DNA from: Hygrocybe punicea
Taxonomy: Eukaryota; Basidiomycota; Agaricomycetes; Agaricales; Hygrophoraceae
Direction: 5' to 3'
DNA length: 64,000 nucleotides
Assembly (NCBI GenBank): GCA_963556145.1
Contig: OY744467.1
Span: 1,426,001-1,490,000, forward strand
Part shown: in pieces, positions 10,975 through 22,823 of the stretch
Layout: each line of letters begins with the position of its first letter
Numbering within the stretch: position 1 is the stretch's first letter
The notes under the pieces: model-generated
What the model was told of the DNA's origin: nothing
Database searches by the model: none
The model's input: only the letters and a program-made list of their open reading frames with translations
Made by a program: the position numbers and the translations under genes

Positions 10975-11349
10975 TAATTACAAAATTTAAGAAGATCAAG
11001 ATGCACTAAGACACCCTAAGACAAAATTAAGTAATATCAGGTTTTCCTGATGTATTTGGGAATGGGCCGACTCACCACGCACGGGTGCAACTATGTACTC
11101 AGTGGTAAACCCGTGAAACTCAAAGGAAAAGTATCACGCGGTCGGAACAAGCTGTAGCGGGGCGTCTTGTCGTGAAAGGCGGAAAAAAGGGCGTCCAGCG
11201 CCGAGAACGGAACCAGCCGCTATCACCTTTGCCACAAAGGCTTTGTGCTTTCCACCACCAACTTGAAACCGCGAGGTAAGAACAATTCTCTTCACCTCTA
11301 CCGTACCTTAACTCATTGTGCCGCAGCCTATACGAGCCTAACATTATAC

Positions 11350-12229
11350 ATGGATGGTGAGTCTGCTTCAAGTTCTGCAAGAGGTCTAAAATTACCTCTT
11401 CAAATACAAGGTCAACAAATGCCCGAGATAGTATATGCGCCATATTCAGGTTTTATGGGCCGCGAGACTCAACCCGACATTGTTTATATGGAGAGGCCAC
11501 TGTCAATCGACCCTTCACTCCCCCAGTTAAAACACCCTCCTTGGTTGACTGATTTCAAGATGCAAATCGGACCACCCATTCAAGCAACCCCAAACAGCCG
11601 TCGATTCCCAGCCCCATCCGGCCAAGATCCCCTCACTATTTTCAGGCCAATGACAAACGCATGCTCAGTCCCTGCATCTCGTTGGGTTAACATTGGCAGT
11701 GATGGTTTGGCGACGGTTCTCATCTTCACGGATGGAGCAGCAATCAACAATGGCCAGCCAAACGCACGGGCAGGTTGCGGCATTGTCTTTGTCCCAGCGA
11801 ATCCGCGCCCTAAAGGTGTCTCATTCAGTCTTGAAGGTCATCACGGTCTTCCCACATCCAATCGTGCGGAACTGCTCGCGGCGATCAATGCCCTCATGCT
11901 GCGTGTCTGGATGGGTGAAGGCTTTGCCCGAATCACGATTGCGACGGATTCAGAGTACGTTGTCCGTGGGATATGCGAATTTGTGTTTTCTTGGAAGCAA
12001 GCGAAGTGGAAAACTAGCAGAGGTACGCCTGTAGTCAATCGTGACTTGTGGGAGCGTTTGTTTCGTGAGGTGGAGAGATGGGAGAGCTCGGGAGTTATGG
12101 TTCAGTTTTATTTGATAAAGAGAGAGTTCAACACGGAAGCTGACAGGCTTGCAAAGGAAGCAGCGGTATGCACTTTCCTCCCTATTTTGTGAATGCATAT
12201 TCATTACTTCTGCTCAGAAAAAGGATTAA
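11350..12229 (+). CDS. RNase H-like domain protein
   Basis: Two exons (11350-12165 and 12218-12229) encode about 275 aa. Residues 1-115 show no recognised domain. The rest is a type 1 RNase H fold with its four acidic catalytic residues visible: FTDGA, RAELL, TDSEY and TEADRLA. Such enzymes cut the RNA strand of RNA:DNA hybrids. The tiny second exon adds three residues and gives a normal ending just past the domain; without splicing the frame runs 9 codons further. The start at 11350 is the first ATG in frame. No reverse transcriptase or integrase lies next to it, so it reads as a free-standing fungal gene rather than a pol remnant. It starts about 300 bp right of the transposon nest. Confidence 0.8.
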
Positions 12230-12397
12230 ATATTCATTGACGTATTCCTACTGTTCCTTCATTAATATTATCACGACACCCATTTTTCGTACCGAGTCTA
12301 TTTGTGAAATTCATCGTCCGATCTTTTCGAAGGAAAACTCACTTTTCCTTATTTTCACTTGATTTTCACTTGAGGTGGTTTTGAAAATGGTGACGTC

Positions 12398-15300
12398 ATG
12401 GCTTGCACTCTCGAACTCAACTGCTGGGTCTTCGGCGATGACACAGAGCGTGTCTTTGTGGTCAAGATTGCCGAAACAGAAACTGTCAGCACTCTCAGGG
12501 AAGCGATCAAGGAGGAGAAGAAACCCGCTTTCGACCATGTTCCTGCAGACACTCTCGTTCTGTGGAAGGTGAACATGCGAGTCGATGATATCGCGAGCTC
12601 ATTCTGACACTTTGACAGGTCGGCTTCGACATGAACCAGGATTTTGAAGACTCTCTCAAGCTGGAACATGGCCTCGAAAGCGTTCAGAAGTTGAGAGCGC
12701 GGCAACGACTCTCCCAGGTGTTCACTGATGTGCCGAAGGATGAGTACCTTCACATCGTTGTAGAATGTCCGACTATTGGTGAGTTTGAGTGGCTCATCGT
12801 CGCTGCTATTCTGAACTATCACAATCGTTGTCTCATTTCCCAATGCAGACCTTAACTGTCTCGTTCACGGCCATGATTATACACACGTCTTTAAGGTTAA
12901 AATCGCAAAGGCCGAGTCGGCTAGTATTCTCAAAAAAGTCATCAAGGACGAGAAGAGGCCAGCATTTGACCACCTCCCCGCCGATACGCTCGAGCTCTGG
13001 CAGGTTTCTGTCCCCGTTGGCCCTAGCTTTGATCTCTCCCCCGCAAGCGGACGATTGTTATCGCCTGTGGACAAGTTATCAGACATCTTTGAGGACGCGC
13101 CTGCTAAAAAGCACATCCACATCATCATAAAGGCTCCGCCTGTTGGTAAGTGCAAATACTTAGTCCTCGTCGCCTTTCTAACTGTTAATCTACCGATCTC
13201 CCGCATTTTCCTGTATGCACCAGAAACGCGTCGAGTTCTTGGTTCGCAGTTTCTCGGGCTTCCTGAGGTATTTCAGCAGTTTACATCCTCTGGCGATAGG
13301 TTTACTTGGTGGCAAGAATGTTGTCCGGTCGGATGGGAGCAGATGTGTGTATTCTGCACACATTCTTCTTGTGATTGCTTATTTTTCATTTCTCCTTTAA
13401 CAGTGGAAGGTATGATTCTTCTAATCATCCAGCAAGCGTCAATCTCAGTCCATGCACACAGCTGCCCATAAAGCCTTTCACATGTCATAGGTCGGAAACA
13501 GTGATGTTCTTCTCTCAAACCTCATGGATTCTTTGGTTATCAGGTCAAAGAGCGACCTTCAAGAACCATATAATCACTCAATCTCGATTATCTCCTCGTC
13601 AGGCATGGGCAAGTCTCGCACGGTGGATGCCGTTGCCAATTTAAAATTTTGTTTTCCTTTCAATTTGCGTGCACCACTTGCGCCCGGTGATACTGGTCAA
13701 TGGGGTCATTTGTTCCTCCCTCCCTCCAACTGAACCTATTGTTTTTCATGAATACAGCTTACCCGCCCGCAGATACGGAAATCCAGCAATATTTTATTCG
13801 CCGGACAGATGAAGATGATTACGATCTCCAACTTCGATATTCGGCCTTTCTTGAGATCTTGTTCCATGAGGCGATGCCTGAAATCGATGGCGCAGTCTCA
13901 TTCAAATCGGTAAAACCGATACCTCTCCAATGGAAGGATTATTTGGCCGATGGCGAGTCAAGAACTGAAGTGGGAGGTGGACGTACAGGTTTCTACCGTC
14001 GTGTTGTTCGGGGAGCCAAACACGTAACCTTACATTGTCGAATTTTGTTTGCTGTATCTGAGATTTCTTTCTTAGCGCCTTACTGTCCTGAAGACACAAT
14101 ATTCTTCGATGGATAAAGCCATTGGTATGTTCACTGTCTGTCTAATGCGCATACGATAACACTTTTATCATAGAAGTAATCTCTGACAGCATGCAGGATT
14201 CCTGTAATCAATTAACTGAACACTTGAGGGGCAAATTTGGTCAATCGACAATCGAATCAGATCGAAAGTTGGCCAAAAATCCCGTCTTCTTTTTCCTCTA
14301 CTTCGACGAGGCCCACGAACTAATGGAAGGACCCAAGGCACCAGCTCAGCGCACCGCTTATCATGTTCTTGGCCACGTCCTTTCTCGCATGATCAACCAT
14401 CGTTTCTTTACCGTTTTTCTTTCCACGAACTCTAGCATAGGCAGCTTTGCACCTTCATATGTGAAACACCCATCAGTCCGTGATTGGGCAAGGCACTGCC
14501 TTCATACCCCTTTCACCGAACTTCCCTTCGATAATTTTGCCCATCACGTTTTCGATGGACTCCTCCAGGCCAATCCCGCTGGCGTGAAACTCGATCATGT
14601 TTGCACTGTCGAACATATCATTCAATTTGGGCGACCCTTGTATGTATGCCACGACAAACTTCTGGTCGTCATCCTCTGACCCGGGACGTAGATGGGCCAC
14701 AATGTATCAGTGCGGCAATGTCAATGTCAAATCAAGCATGGTAAAATTTGCCATGATCAAACTCAGTCGGGGTCAGGTCAACGACGAAGCGACCTACGCT
14801 GCGATCAGTATACGAGTCATGCTGGACTTTGACATTGGGCGCGAGAGCTCCAGAGCTCTCGAATCGAAGCTCGTCGAGTCCTATTACGTGTTCCTTTCGC
14901 GGTTACGAACTCCCTAGAGTTTATGCGTACAGGTACACCGTCTGAACCGATTCTCGCCGAGGCAGCTGGCATTCTACTCGATCCTGATGCACGCAACGCG
15001 CTCCAGGTGACCGCCCCAAGCATACTTGCGCCTGCTTTCGAAAAAGGTTTATTCGCAAAGGGGGAACGTGGAGAAATGGTTCTCCGCCTGCTATGGACAC
15101 TAGCTCATGACGTGGTTACCAACGAAAAGTTCCGATCATCCGGCGACCATGATGTTCTGCGGTTTCATCAACCTATCGCTGTTGTTGAATGGTTAAAGGC
15201 TCTATTCAACCCCCAGTGGCATGATGTTATCCTGCACTCGAAACCTGTCGGTGACCCTGAACATGGATTAACATTGGAGGAAGCTTTCAAGGATGTTTAC

Positions 15301-15908
15301 ATCCACTTTACGCACTTTGTTCGCGCTGGTGATGACAAAGTCATCACTGTCAAAGCCCTCTGGGGCGCATTCGTCCGTGCAATGGCATATCAATGTGCGG
15401 ATAATCAGAAGTCCACTGATGCCGTTGTCGCAATGCACCACGGGGGGCTAGAAGCGTCGATTAGGCCAAGTGCCACCTCGCCACTTTTTTGGGGCAGGCG
15501 AAGGACCGTCTTATAAGTTCACCAACACTACTCAACCCCTTTATTGCCGGTCAACCCGAGAACGATCTTCCAGTTCTATCAATTCTCATGGAACTAGGTG
15601 TGTCGAGATCGCATGTCTGCCCTCATGAAGCTGTGGAATTTCCGACGCTGCAACCCCTGGCATCTCCACGCCGCGAGAGTATTCACAAAAAACATTGCCA
15701 GATCAATGCATATAGTACCACTCACGACACATTTGCGGTGATCCCCAAGGAAATGACGCCCAAGTATGAGTCCCTCCTCGGGGCTTCCACCTTGATGGAT
15801 GACTTTGGACGAAAAGACAACGGGGAGTACATGAGTGCTCTCCTGCGTCAAAAGCCCATCTTCTATGCTGAAAAGGAGGAGTCGTGGGATTGGCTAAGTG
15901 GTGTTTGA
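12398..15908 (+). pseudogene. CRN (Crinkler)-type protein with STAND/AAA-like ATPase, frameshifted
   Basis: Clean exons at 12398-12568, 12619-12778 and 12849-13145 encode two tandem CRN N-terminal ubiquitin-like units (each has LREAIK/LKKVIK...PAFDH.PADTL.LW). Further exons at 13491-13686, 13758-14023, 14076-14124, 14174-14639 and 14692 onward carry a Walker A (GMGKSRT), a Walker B (FFLYFDEAHEL) and a long C-terminal region typical of agaricomycete CRN-ATPases. Two breaks are visible. Near 14890 the frame must shift by one base to keep family-like sequence, and another shift lies in the T-run at about 15485-15490. The segment 13224-13490 also does not splice cleanly. CRN proteins are effector-like intracellular proteins whose role in free-living fungi is unsettled. 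Either this copy is decaying or the assembly has indels. Confidence 0.72.
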
Positions 15909-16190
15909 GAGTGTCAATAGGATATAGGACAGCTGTTTTAGTAAATGATGGCCGCAGTCTTGCATATATTTTTTTGTCAAGTCAAGATGAGTTTTCCTGA
16001 TACAGCCTGGCGAATTGAACAGATTGGTACAGTATATCGTTTCCATTGTGCCGATGGTAGCGCTCAAGAAGATCCTAACAATGAGGACGGTGATCGCAGC
16101 CGCAATTTGAATCTCCGCCTAACATATTCTGATCTAATTTGTGTGGAACGACTTAAGAAATCGATCTCATTGACTCGAGCTAACACCACA

Positions 16191-17690
16191 ATGCATGCCA
16201 TACAGGTTTGTCTCTCTAACTGTCTTCACATTGCTGGCGCTGATCTCTTAGAGTATTTCAGCAACAGTACTGGGCAGTTCGCGAATATCTGAGCCCAGTC
16301 AGTAGTATCCCTCACGACCACGCCGACCTTACATTTCCGTTGTTCAGGTTCTCAGAGAGAGCAAATTCAAAGAGCATGGACGTATCACACCAGGTTCGTG
16401 TCTGTGATTTTCCCCGTACATACGTATTGGGAAGCTTATCTGCTCTTATCTAGAGGAGTTCGTAGCGGCCGGCGACTTTCTGGCATACAAGTTTCCGGTA
16501 TGGACATGGTCGGTCTTGATTTCTTATCGGGTTCAGTAGAGCTAATTCGGAAATGTCCCTGTGCTTTTAGGGAGAAAGGGGACGCGTCCAAGGCTCGAGA
16601 TTTCCTCCCAGCGGACAAGCAGTACCTCGTTACACGAGGGGTTCCCTGTCTCCGTCGTGCGACATCGCTCGCTTACACAGACGCAGACGAGGATGCGGAA
16701 CGCATGCTGTCATTCGGGGACTCGTCGGCGCCGGGAAACGAAGCAGAGGATTGGGTAGAAACTCATGCAGGTCGCAAGTCGAACATGGATGTCGTGGGAA
16801 ACGCCGGACATATGGATGATATTCCTGACCTGGACGGGGATGGGCTACCTGACGCCGATGGCGTCGCTAATGACATGGCCAACATGTCAGTTTCAGGCTC
16901 GAAGGGAGTCGTGGCTCCGGAGACCCCAAACCTAGATGACATCCCCGATATGGAGGAAGATGATCTTGAAGGGGGTGACGAAGCTACAGCAGCACCAAAG
17001 CCCGCCGCGACGGCTTCTGGAGTCATTCATGCCGAGTATGTTCTTCCCTCGTCTCCTCTTCGTTGTCATATGTTTGTTCCTCCTCAGTCAGGTCGTCGTG
17101 GCCAACGGGAATTTATTACAAGTGCGGACATACGATGTGATGATCACCTATGACAAACGCTATCAGACTCCTCACATCTGGTTAATTGGCTACGACGAAG
17201 TTTGTTATGCTCTTTGGCAAGTTGACCTTTGTTTTGACTTCTCTTTTGGGGGGGGCGTCTCCAGAATCGAACCCCGCTGTCACCACCACAAATCTTTCAA
17301 GACATTTCCGCAGATCATGCTCTCAAGACGGTCACAATCGAACCGTTCCCTCACTCAATCTCTTTGCAAGCGGCATCCGTGCATCCGTGCAAGCACGCGG
17401 AAGTCATGAAAAGCTTCATCGAGCGCATGAACAACAGCGTAGTCGCGGAGCAACTTGCTCAGCGCAAGTTGCCTGTATCTCCGGCAGCAGTAGCCGCCGC
17501 CGCAGCAGCAGCGAAGGATGGTAAGAAGAAGTGGCTGTTCAGTAGGAAGGCAAGTGGGACTGGGAAGGATCCGTCCGGGGAAGAAGAGGAGGTGGAAGGC
17601 TTACGCGTGGATTTTTATTTGGTCGTCTTCCTCAAGTTTGTTGCTTCTATCGTCCCCACGATTGAAGTCGATTCAACCACTTCATTCTGA
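16191..17690 (+). CDS. atg3: Autophagy E2-like enzyme Atg3
   Basis: Seven exons join into 384 aa: 16191-16205, 16262-16297, 16348-16393, 16454-16508, 16571-17035, 17088-17199 and 17265-17690. Atg3 transfers Atg8 from Atg7 to phosphatidylethanolamine during autophagosome formation. The N-terminus ([12 protein letters not shown]), the [18 protein letters not shown] block, [17 protein letters not shown] and the catalytic HPCKHA cysteine motif near the C-terminus are all present. The protein ends with the conserved [19 protein letters not shown] block. An acidic, poorly conserved loop sits in the middle, as usual for the family, and an Ala run precedes the C-terminal block. All splice phases agree. 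It appears intact and functional. Confidence 0.95.
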
Positions 17691-17847
17691 ATCATCCAAA
17701 TAGATGGATCATCTGGATTTGTTGCAAAGGCCATTGATTTCACTTAGGAGGTTTATGTTTTTCACATTTTCCAGTTTCTTCTATGCAGGACAGGGATGTA
17801 CAGTACAGTTCGATACTAGGGGAAGAAAAATAATTCATATAAAACAT

Positions 17848-17921
17848 TGAGTCGACCCAGGCTCGAACTGAGGACCTTCTGTGTGTTAGACAGATGCGAT
17901 AACCAACTACGCCATCGACCC
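17848..17921 (-). tRNA. tRNA-Val (anticodon AAC)
   Basis: Read on the minus strand from 17921, all four arms form. The 7-bp acceptor is GGGTCGA/TCGACTC, the D arm is GCG..CGC, the anticodon stem is TCTGT/ACAGA with loop CTAACAC, and the T arm is CTCAG-TTCGAGC-CTGGG. The discriminator base is A. The anticodon is AAC and there is no intron. A T-rich run follows the 3' end, as expected for a Pol III terminator. It sits between atg3 and the 3' end of utp25. Confidence 0.93.
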
Positions 17922-17986
17922 GAATGACTCATCCAGAAATAAACACCTCATCAGAAACAAGACAGGATCCTTGGTAATTCGGATAT

Positions 17987-20350
17987 CTAATTTCCTTTAA
18001 TTATCGTCGTGGCACTCTGCGTACCAGCAATCCTCTCTAACCTAAACCAATCGTACTTGGAATACAAGGCCCGGCAGGTAACATCCGATGCGTCAACGCC
18101 GTCGTCCAAGAACGGATACGACAGCAACTCTGTATAAAACTGCGGGTGGTCTGGAAGTCCGTAGAAGACGAGATTGCGGATGCCCCGAAGTTTGTACCTG
18201 TGCGAAGCGTTAAAATAAAGGGGAAAAGCAACACGAGAAAGCAAGTATAGACCTTCGGTAAAAGTGGAAACGCTCGCTGATAAGGAGGAAAGACCGCTTT
18301 CCACCGAAGAAAGCTAGCCTTGCGCGAGAAATATCCTGATTCGAAGAATACCTATCGCAGTGGCGCTCATCAGTGAGGGTGGGGTAAAATGAAGACGGAA
18401 AATTGAGTTACTCGGATAAAACGGCAAAGGTGACTCCACTATGGCTTCTGAAATAGTTGTGGACGCGGATGAAATCGAACGACGAGGGAACAAAAATCAC
18501 AGTGTTAGCGCTTTGGACGGCAGATTTCAGGATGGCAGGCAGCATCTGATTAATAATGTCAAAGAGATTAGAGATGATTGTCGGGGCCTGGCACACCTGT
18601 GTAGTAAAGTAATCGAATCGTTTATCTGCCTCGTCCTCTGGGTTCAAACAATCAAACTTTACAAAGTTCTGTACGCAATCGTCATGAGTACATAATAACA
18701 CCGTGATATCGACACGCACTTGGTCAACTCCTTCAGGGACTGCCACTGGATGCCAAGACCGATGGGTTCTGATCTTTCCAGAAACATTCCTAAGGGTACG
18801 GTTGAACAATGAACGAGTCTCGGAGGTCTCAAATGCAGACAAGAGGATGGTCTGGCGAAGGTAGGCAGAGCTGTAATATTTTATGAATGCCAAGTCGTAT
18901 CCAGGACCGAATACACGCACTGTCCATCCAAGTACCACGGCTTGATCCGGGAAAAATCTGCGTCATGAGAATCCTTTGGTAATTTGTTAAGGTTCGCAAA
19001 GACAAACTGTCAGAAATAGAAGGGCAGACATTGTCATTCAGGGGTTGCAGAAAGGCGGGAATGGTTGAAGGTGCACCTGCACATGCTCCCAATTCTGCAT
19101 GACTAGAGTATCCATCTGATCAACGATCATGACTTCGATGGAGGACAAAAAATCTGCACTTCATAAACGGATGAATTAGAAACGCAATGCGTTAGAAACG
19201 ACAAGGAAGCCACGCACGTTTCTTTCTCAATGGACATTCTAAGTCCAAGAGGGCTTGCGATGATCACATCACAGCTGTAAAATTCGGCAAACAATTTCAC
19301 GCTCTTCCTGGTTAATTTCACCCCTAATCTAAAATTATCGTCCACGTTACCCTGGAAGATCTGGACGTGGTCATGGGGGTATGTACCCGGTTCTGCCGTT
19401 GTGACTTTGTCGACTGCCCCTCGAGGCAAACCGTATTCACTGAGAAATCTGGCATGATTTTCAATTTGGACAGCGGGTGTAGGCGTATGTGATGTCAAGG
19501 CGTCGAGCCATTTATGTGCGAACGACCGGAAAGGGAGGAGGAGGAGGACGGAGGGGCGCGTGAAACCTTGGTCTTGGACATCTTCAGGTGGAGGGTCATT
19601 TGGCGCAATTTTTGCGGCATGGGACAACCGTTCATTGTTTTTGAGGATTCTGCGACGTTTTCTGAGAAAGTTACGGGTCTCAATTACGGAAAAAAACTGG
19701 GACAGAAAGTGGTACTTCATAACGTGGTTGAGAATGTGTAATGGGAGAGCTTCTTGAATGTTTTTTGAACAGTCCAACGGCGACGACGTGAGGTAAAGAT
19801 CGCAGTAAGATGATAATAAGGCCAAAATATCATTCTTTAGTTCAGTTTCGCCTGTCATGACGATGAGAATATGCGGAAAGACGGAGTAAGAGTTGTACCT
19901 CCTCCTTCCGGGGTTGAAATGAATGTTAGGCCCAGTTTACCCAATTTCTTTTGCGACGTCTTCCATAAACCATGTTCAACAGCGTCCATGTATGATTTGA
20001 GTAGAACCTTTGGGTTGACCCCAAAATGCTGCTCGTAAGCATCGGAAGTTCCTTCTCAACAAGATTTTGAATCGCGTGTCGTAAATATATGGTAGAGATG
20101 CACCTTCCATTTCCGTCCCATCATCTACCGCTTCGTGTACAGCAACTTCGGTAGCCTCTCCGTAGTTGATTGCCTCCACGTCCACTTTATCGCAATTGGA
20201 TGTCACTACAGTTGATTTTCGCTTGTTCAGCTTTACCGTGGGTGAGGAAACATCGTCATAAGTTCTCTTGCGCTTCCCAGTCTTCACAGAAACAGCAGAA
20301 ACGTTCAGTAGCGTTAAGAGACGAGTGGTGATGGAATTTCCGTCATCCAT
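17987..20350 (-). CDS. utp25: U3 snoRNA-associated protein Utp25 (DEF family)
   Basis: Ten exons give 622 aa. From the start they are 20350-20104, 20051-19899, 19851-19218, 19158-19077, 19006-18921, 18870-18720, 18668-18597, 18545-18412, 18351-18253 and 18197-17987. Utp25 is a helicase-like nucleolar protein of the small-subunit processome. Family blocks include [74 protein letters not shown] and [20 protein letters not shown]. Every splice phase agrees. An in-frame upstream ATG at 20392 adds 14 residues but lies in a transposon end (see the element at 20368), so the start at 20350 is preferred. The N-terminal 80 residues are charged and low in complexity. Confidence 0.92.
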
Positions 20351-20367
20351 GGACGAAGAAAGGGTAG

Positions 20368-21184
20368 TTCTATTTGGCACCCCGGGGTGCACCTAACTTC
20401 CCACGCACCCCTTGCCTTATATAGTAGTACAGTATTCAATGGCTCCTTTGAACACAAAAAATTAACCTAAAATGCCACAGTTAGCCAATTATCTTGAACA
20501 AAATCTGGGTTGACCAAAAGTTGCTTATATATGTAAAGACCTCTCATACCAACTTTCAAAGAAATCTTTTAATATTTGAATGTTTTATGATCAAAACATT
20601 AGTGTTCAAAGGAGTGATCAGATTTCTCTCTGCTTTGTGAATATTCAGTTTCTAATTTTATTGATGGTTCTGAATCAAAATCAATATCCAGATAGGTTCA
20701 GATGATGCACTGAGGGAATTAGAACACTTTTTTAGCAGTAGAAATCAGTACAGAATCAATTATATTAGGGTGTTCAAAGGACTGGTAGTGTTCAAAGGAG
20801 CCATTGAACACTGTAGCTAAGTGAAATATTTTGAATGAATCAATTTTAACTCAAGTACTGCTGGTGATAAAATAACTGAAAAATCTTGGCTCTGTGGTAT
20901 GAAGGCTAAGATGTCCAACAATTGATTATTGTCAAAATATGTTCAGTTAATGCTTAAATATAGGTACAAATTCTGGATGAGTCAATTATTCCTAAGCAAC
21001 TGTGTAATAGGACCAAATACTATTTTTCTATAAGGATTTAGACATGTAAGCCTACTAAATGCAATTTCTCTAGAATTTTACAACCAACAGAAGTTGAGTG
21101 AAAACTGATTCATTGAAATTATTTTACTTAGCTACCACTATATAAGGCAAGGGGTTGGCCCGGGGTCCGGGGAGCCAAATAGAA
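20368..21184. mobile_element. Non-autonomous TIR element just upstream of utp25
   Basis: Both ends carry the inverted sequence TTCTATTTGGC(A/T)CCCCGG, and further in they share ACCCCTTGCCTTATATAGT. The interior repeats a GTTCAAAGGAG motif and has no long frame. TA lies on both sides if the left G is counted in the element, so a TA target site is possible but weak. It ends 17 bp before the utp25 start codon. Confidence 0.65.
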
Positions 21185-21559
21185 TAATTCACACCTCAGG
21201 AGTTCCAACATTTAGTTGGGGTCTAAAGTGGTTTCTAAAGTGAGCGGAAAAATATAATTTTTAGATTTACATTTAGGCCTAGCCTAAATATTGAATTTAA
21301 GTCACAAATAAATGTACATCTAAAGTATTTATTTAGTTTCATCTTTAGACTAGTTTTACAATTAAAATGATGACCTGTTCTAGATTGTGGAAGGAAAACA
21401 GAATTTCGCTACAAGTTTACTCAAATTTGCTAGTCTAAATTTAGGTATCATCCAAAGGCAGGCCAAAATTTAAACTTTCAGTGTGACTAAAATAATGGAT
21501 TTAATAGTTATCAAAAAAAAAGATTTCGGCGGTTATCAACCTTCCAAATTTCAATCAGA

Positions 21560-22790
21560 ACTAAAGCTATTGCCCGCGCAATCGCCCACCCGTCGTCCAC
21601 CCATCGCCCACCCATCGCCCACCCATCGCCCACCCGTCGCCCACCTCCCAATCATGACCTGAACCCAGCTCCGACGTCGACAAAACCAATCAAATTTTTT
21701 TTTTCGACCTCACACCCACCGTGACGCCATCTCGCCATCTCTCCCGCTCCCGCTCATCCCATCCCCGGCATCTCCCCTGCCCAAGTATGACGATCTCCCA
21801 CACCCCACGCCATCTCCCTCGCCCTCGCCGCCATTTCCCACCCTCGATTTCCTGCCAAGCCGTCGCCCACACCTCCGCCCTCCCCATCATCTCCCTCGTC
21901 CACACCCACGCCATCTCCCATCTCCCTCGTTGTCGTCGCCATCTCTCCTCACACTCGCCATCTCCCACACCCTTGTCGCCCACGCCGCACCCTCGTCGCA
22001 CACGCGACGCTCTCATCGCCATGCCGTCGCCACGCTCTCATCGCCACGCCGTCGCCACTCTCTCATCGCCCACGCTCTCATCGCCACGCTCTCATCGCCC
22101 ACGCTCCCATCGCCACGCTCTCATCGCCCACGCTCTCATCGCCACATCTAACCCATCCAAAATTGGATCCCCCATGGCCATGCCTGCGCCATCTCCCTCG
22201 TCCACACCCACGCCATCTCCCCACCATCCCATCCCATCACCACGCAATCTCCCACACCCTCTCGTCGCCCTCCCATCGTGCCCCCGCCATCTCCCTCACC
22301 CATGTCCACGCCATCTCCCTCACCCTCATCGCCAACGCCATCTCCCGCCAAGCCACCTCCGCCATCACCTCCCTCGCCCACACCCCACGCCATCTCCCAC
22401 ACCCTCGTCATCCACACCCTCGTCGCCCACGCCACACCCTTGTCGCCCACGCCCACGCCATCTCCTCACCCTCCCACTCCCTCGTCCCCCACGCCATCTC
22501 CTCACCCTCCCACTCCCTCGTCCCCCACGCCATCTCCTCCCATCCCATCGTGCCATGCCCACGCCATCTCCCACACCTCATCACCTACACCCTCGTCGCC
22601 CTCCCATCCTATCGTGCCCCCGCCATCTCCCACACCCTCATCACCCACGCTCGTCACCCTCCCATCCTATCGTGCCCCCGCCATCTCGCTCTCATTCTGT
22701 CGTGCCCCCGTACACCCTTGTCGCCCCTGCCATCTCCCCCACCTGCCTCTCCCCCTACCTCTGTCATCACCTCACGAACCCCACCACCAT
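21560..22790. repeat. C-rich minisatellite built on CGCCATCTCCC / ATCGCCCACGC units
   Basis: Imperfect tandem units such as CGCCATCTCCC, ATCGCCCACGCTCTC and CCTCGTCCCCCACG fill the loop. Unit order is scrambled and units vary in length. The array creates a spurious 367-codon open frame on the plus strand (21721-22824), which is low-complexity Pro/His/Ser/Arg and is not called as a gene. Confidence 0.85.
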
Positions 22791-22823
22791 GTCAATTGAC
22801 GTTGGAGCTGGGCTCGTGAGGTA
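22768..22823. repeat. TCAATTGA palindrome (copy 1)
   Basis: Core at 22792-22799. The outer arms CACCTCACGA and TCGTGAGGT are inverted copies. It sits at the junction of the minisatellite loop and the right arm of the foldback element. Confidence 0.65.

Larger units (their letters stand above)
3191..11053. mobile_element. Foldback (long inverted repeat) element, split by two later insertions
   Basis: The two outer ends are long inverted copies of each other. The left end begins ACATCAGTAAAACC at 3191 and the right end finishes GGTTTTCCTGATGT at 11053. The left arm runs 3191-3535 and, after the LTR element, continues at 9931-10038. A loop of about 64 nt follows (10039-10102), then the right arm 10103-11053. 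Removing the LTR element and the inner MITE leaves about 970 bp. ATTT flanks both ends (3187-3190 and 11054-11057), a possible 4-bp target duplication. There is no transposase frame, so the element is non-autonomous. The superfamily is not clear from the ends. Confidence 0.8.

Noticed and set aside
14850..15500. Programmed ribosomal frameshifting in the CRN-ATPase gene
   Set aside because: Neither site has a recognisable slippery heptamer with a downstream structure. Decay or sequencing error in a T run is simpler.
15945..16292. ORF of 115 codons before atg3
   Set aside because: Its C-terminal part overlaps the real first exons of atg3 in another frame. The rest shows no family similarity.
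21560..22790. CRISPR-like array
   Set aside because: Units are contiguous and variable, with no constant repeat/unique spacer alternation. This is also a eukaryotic genome.
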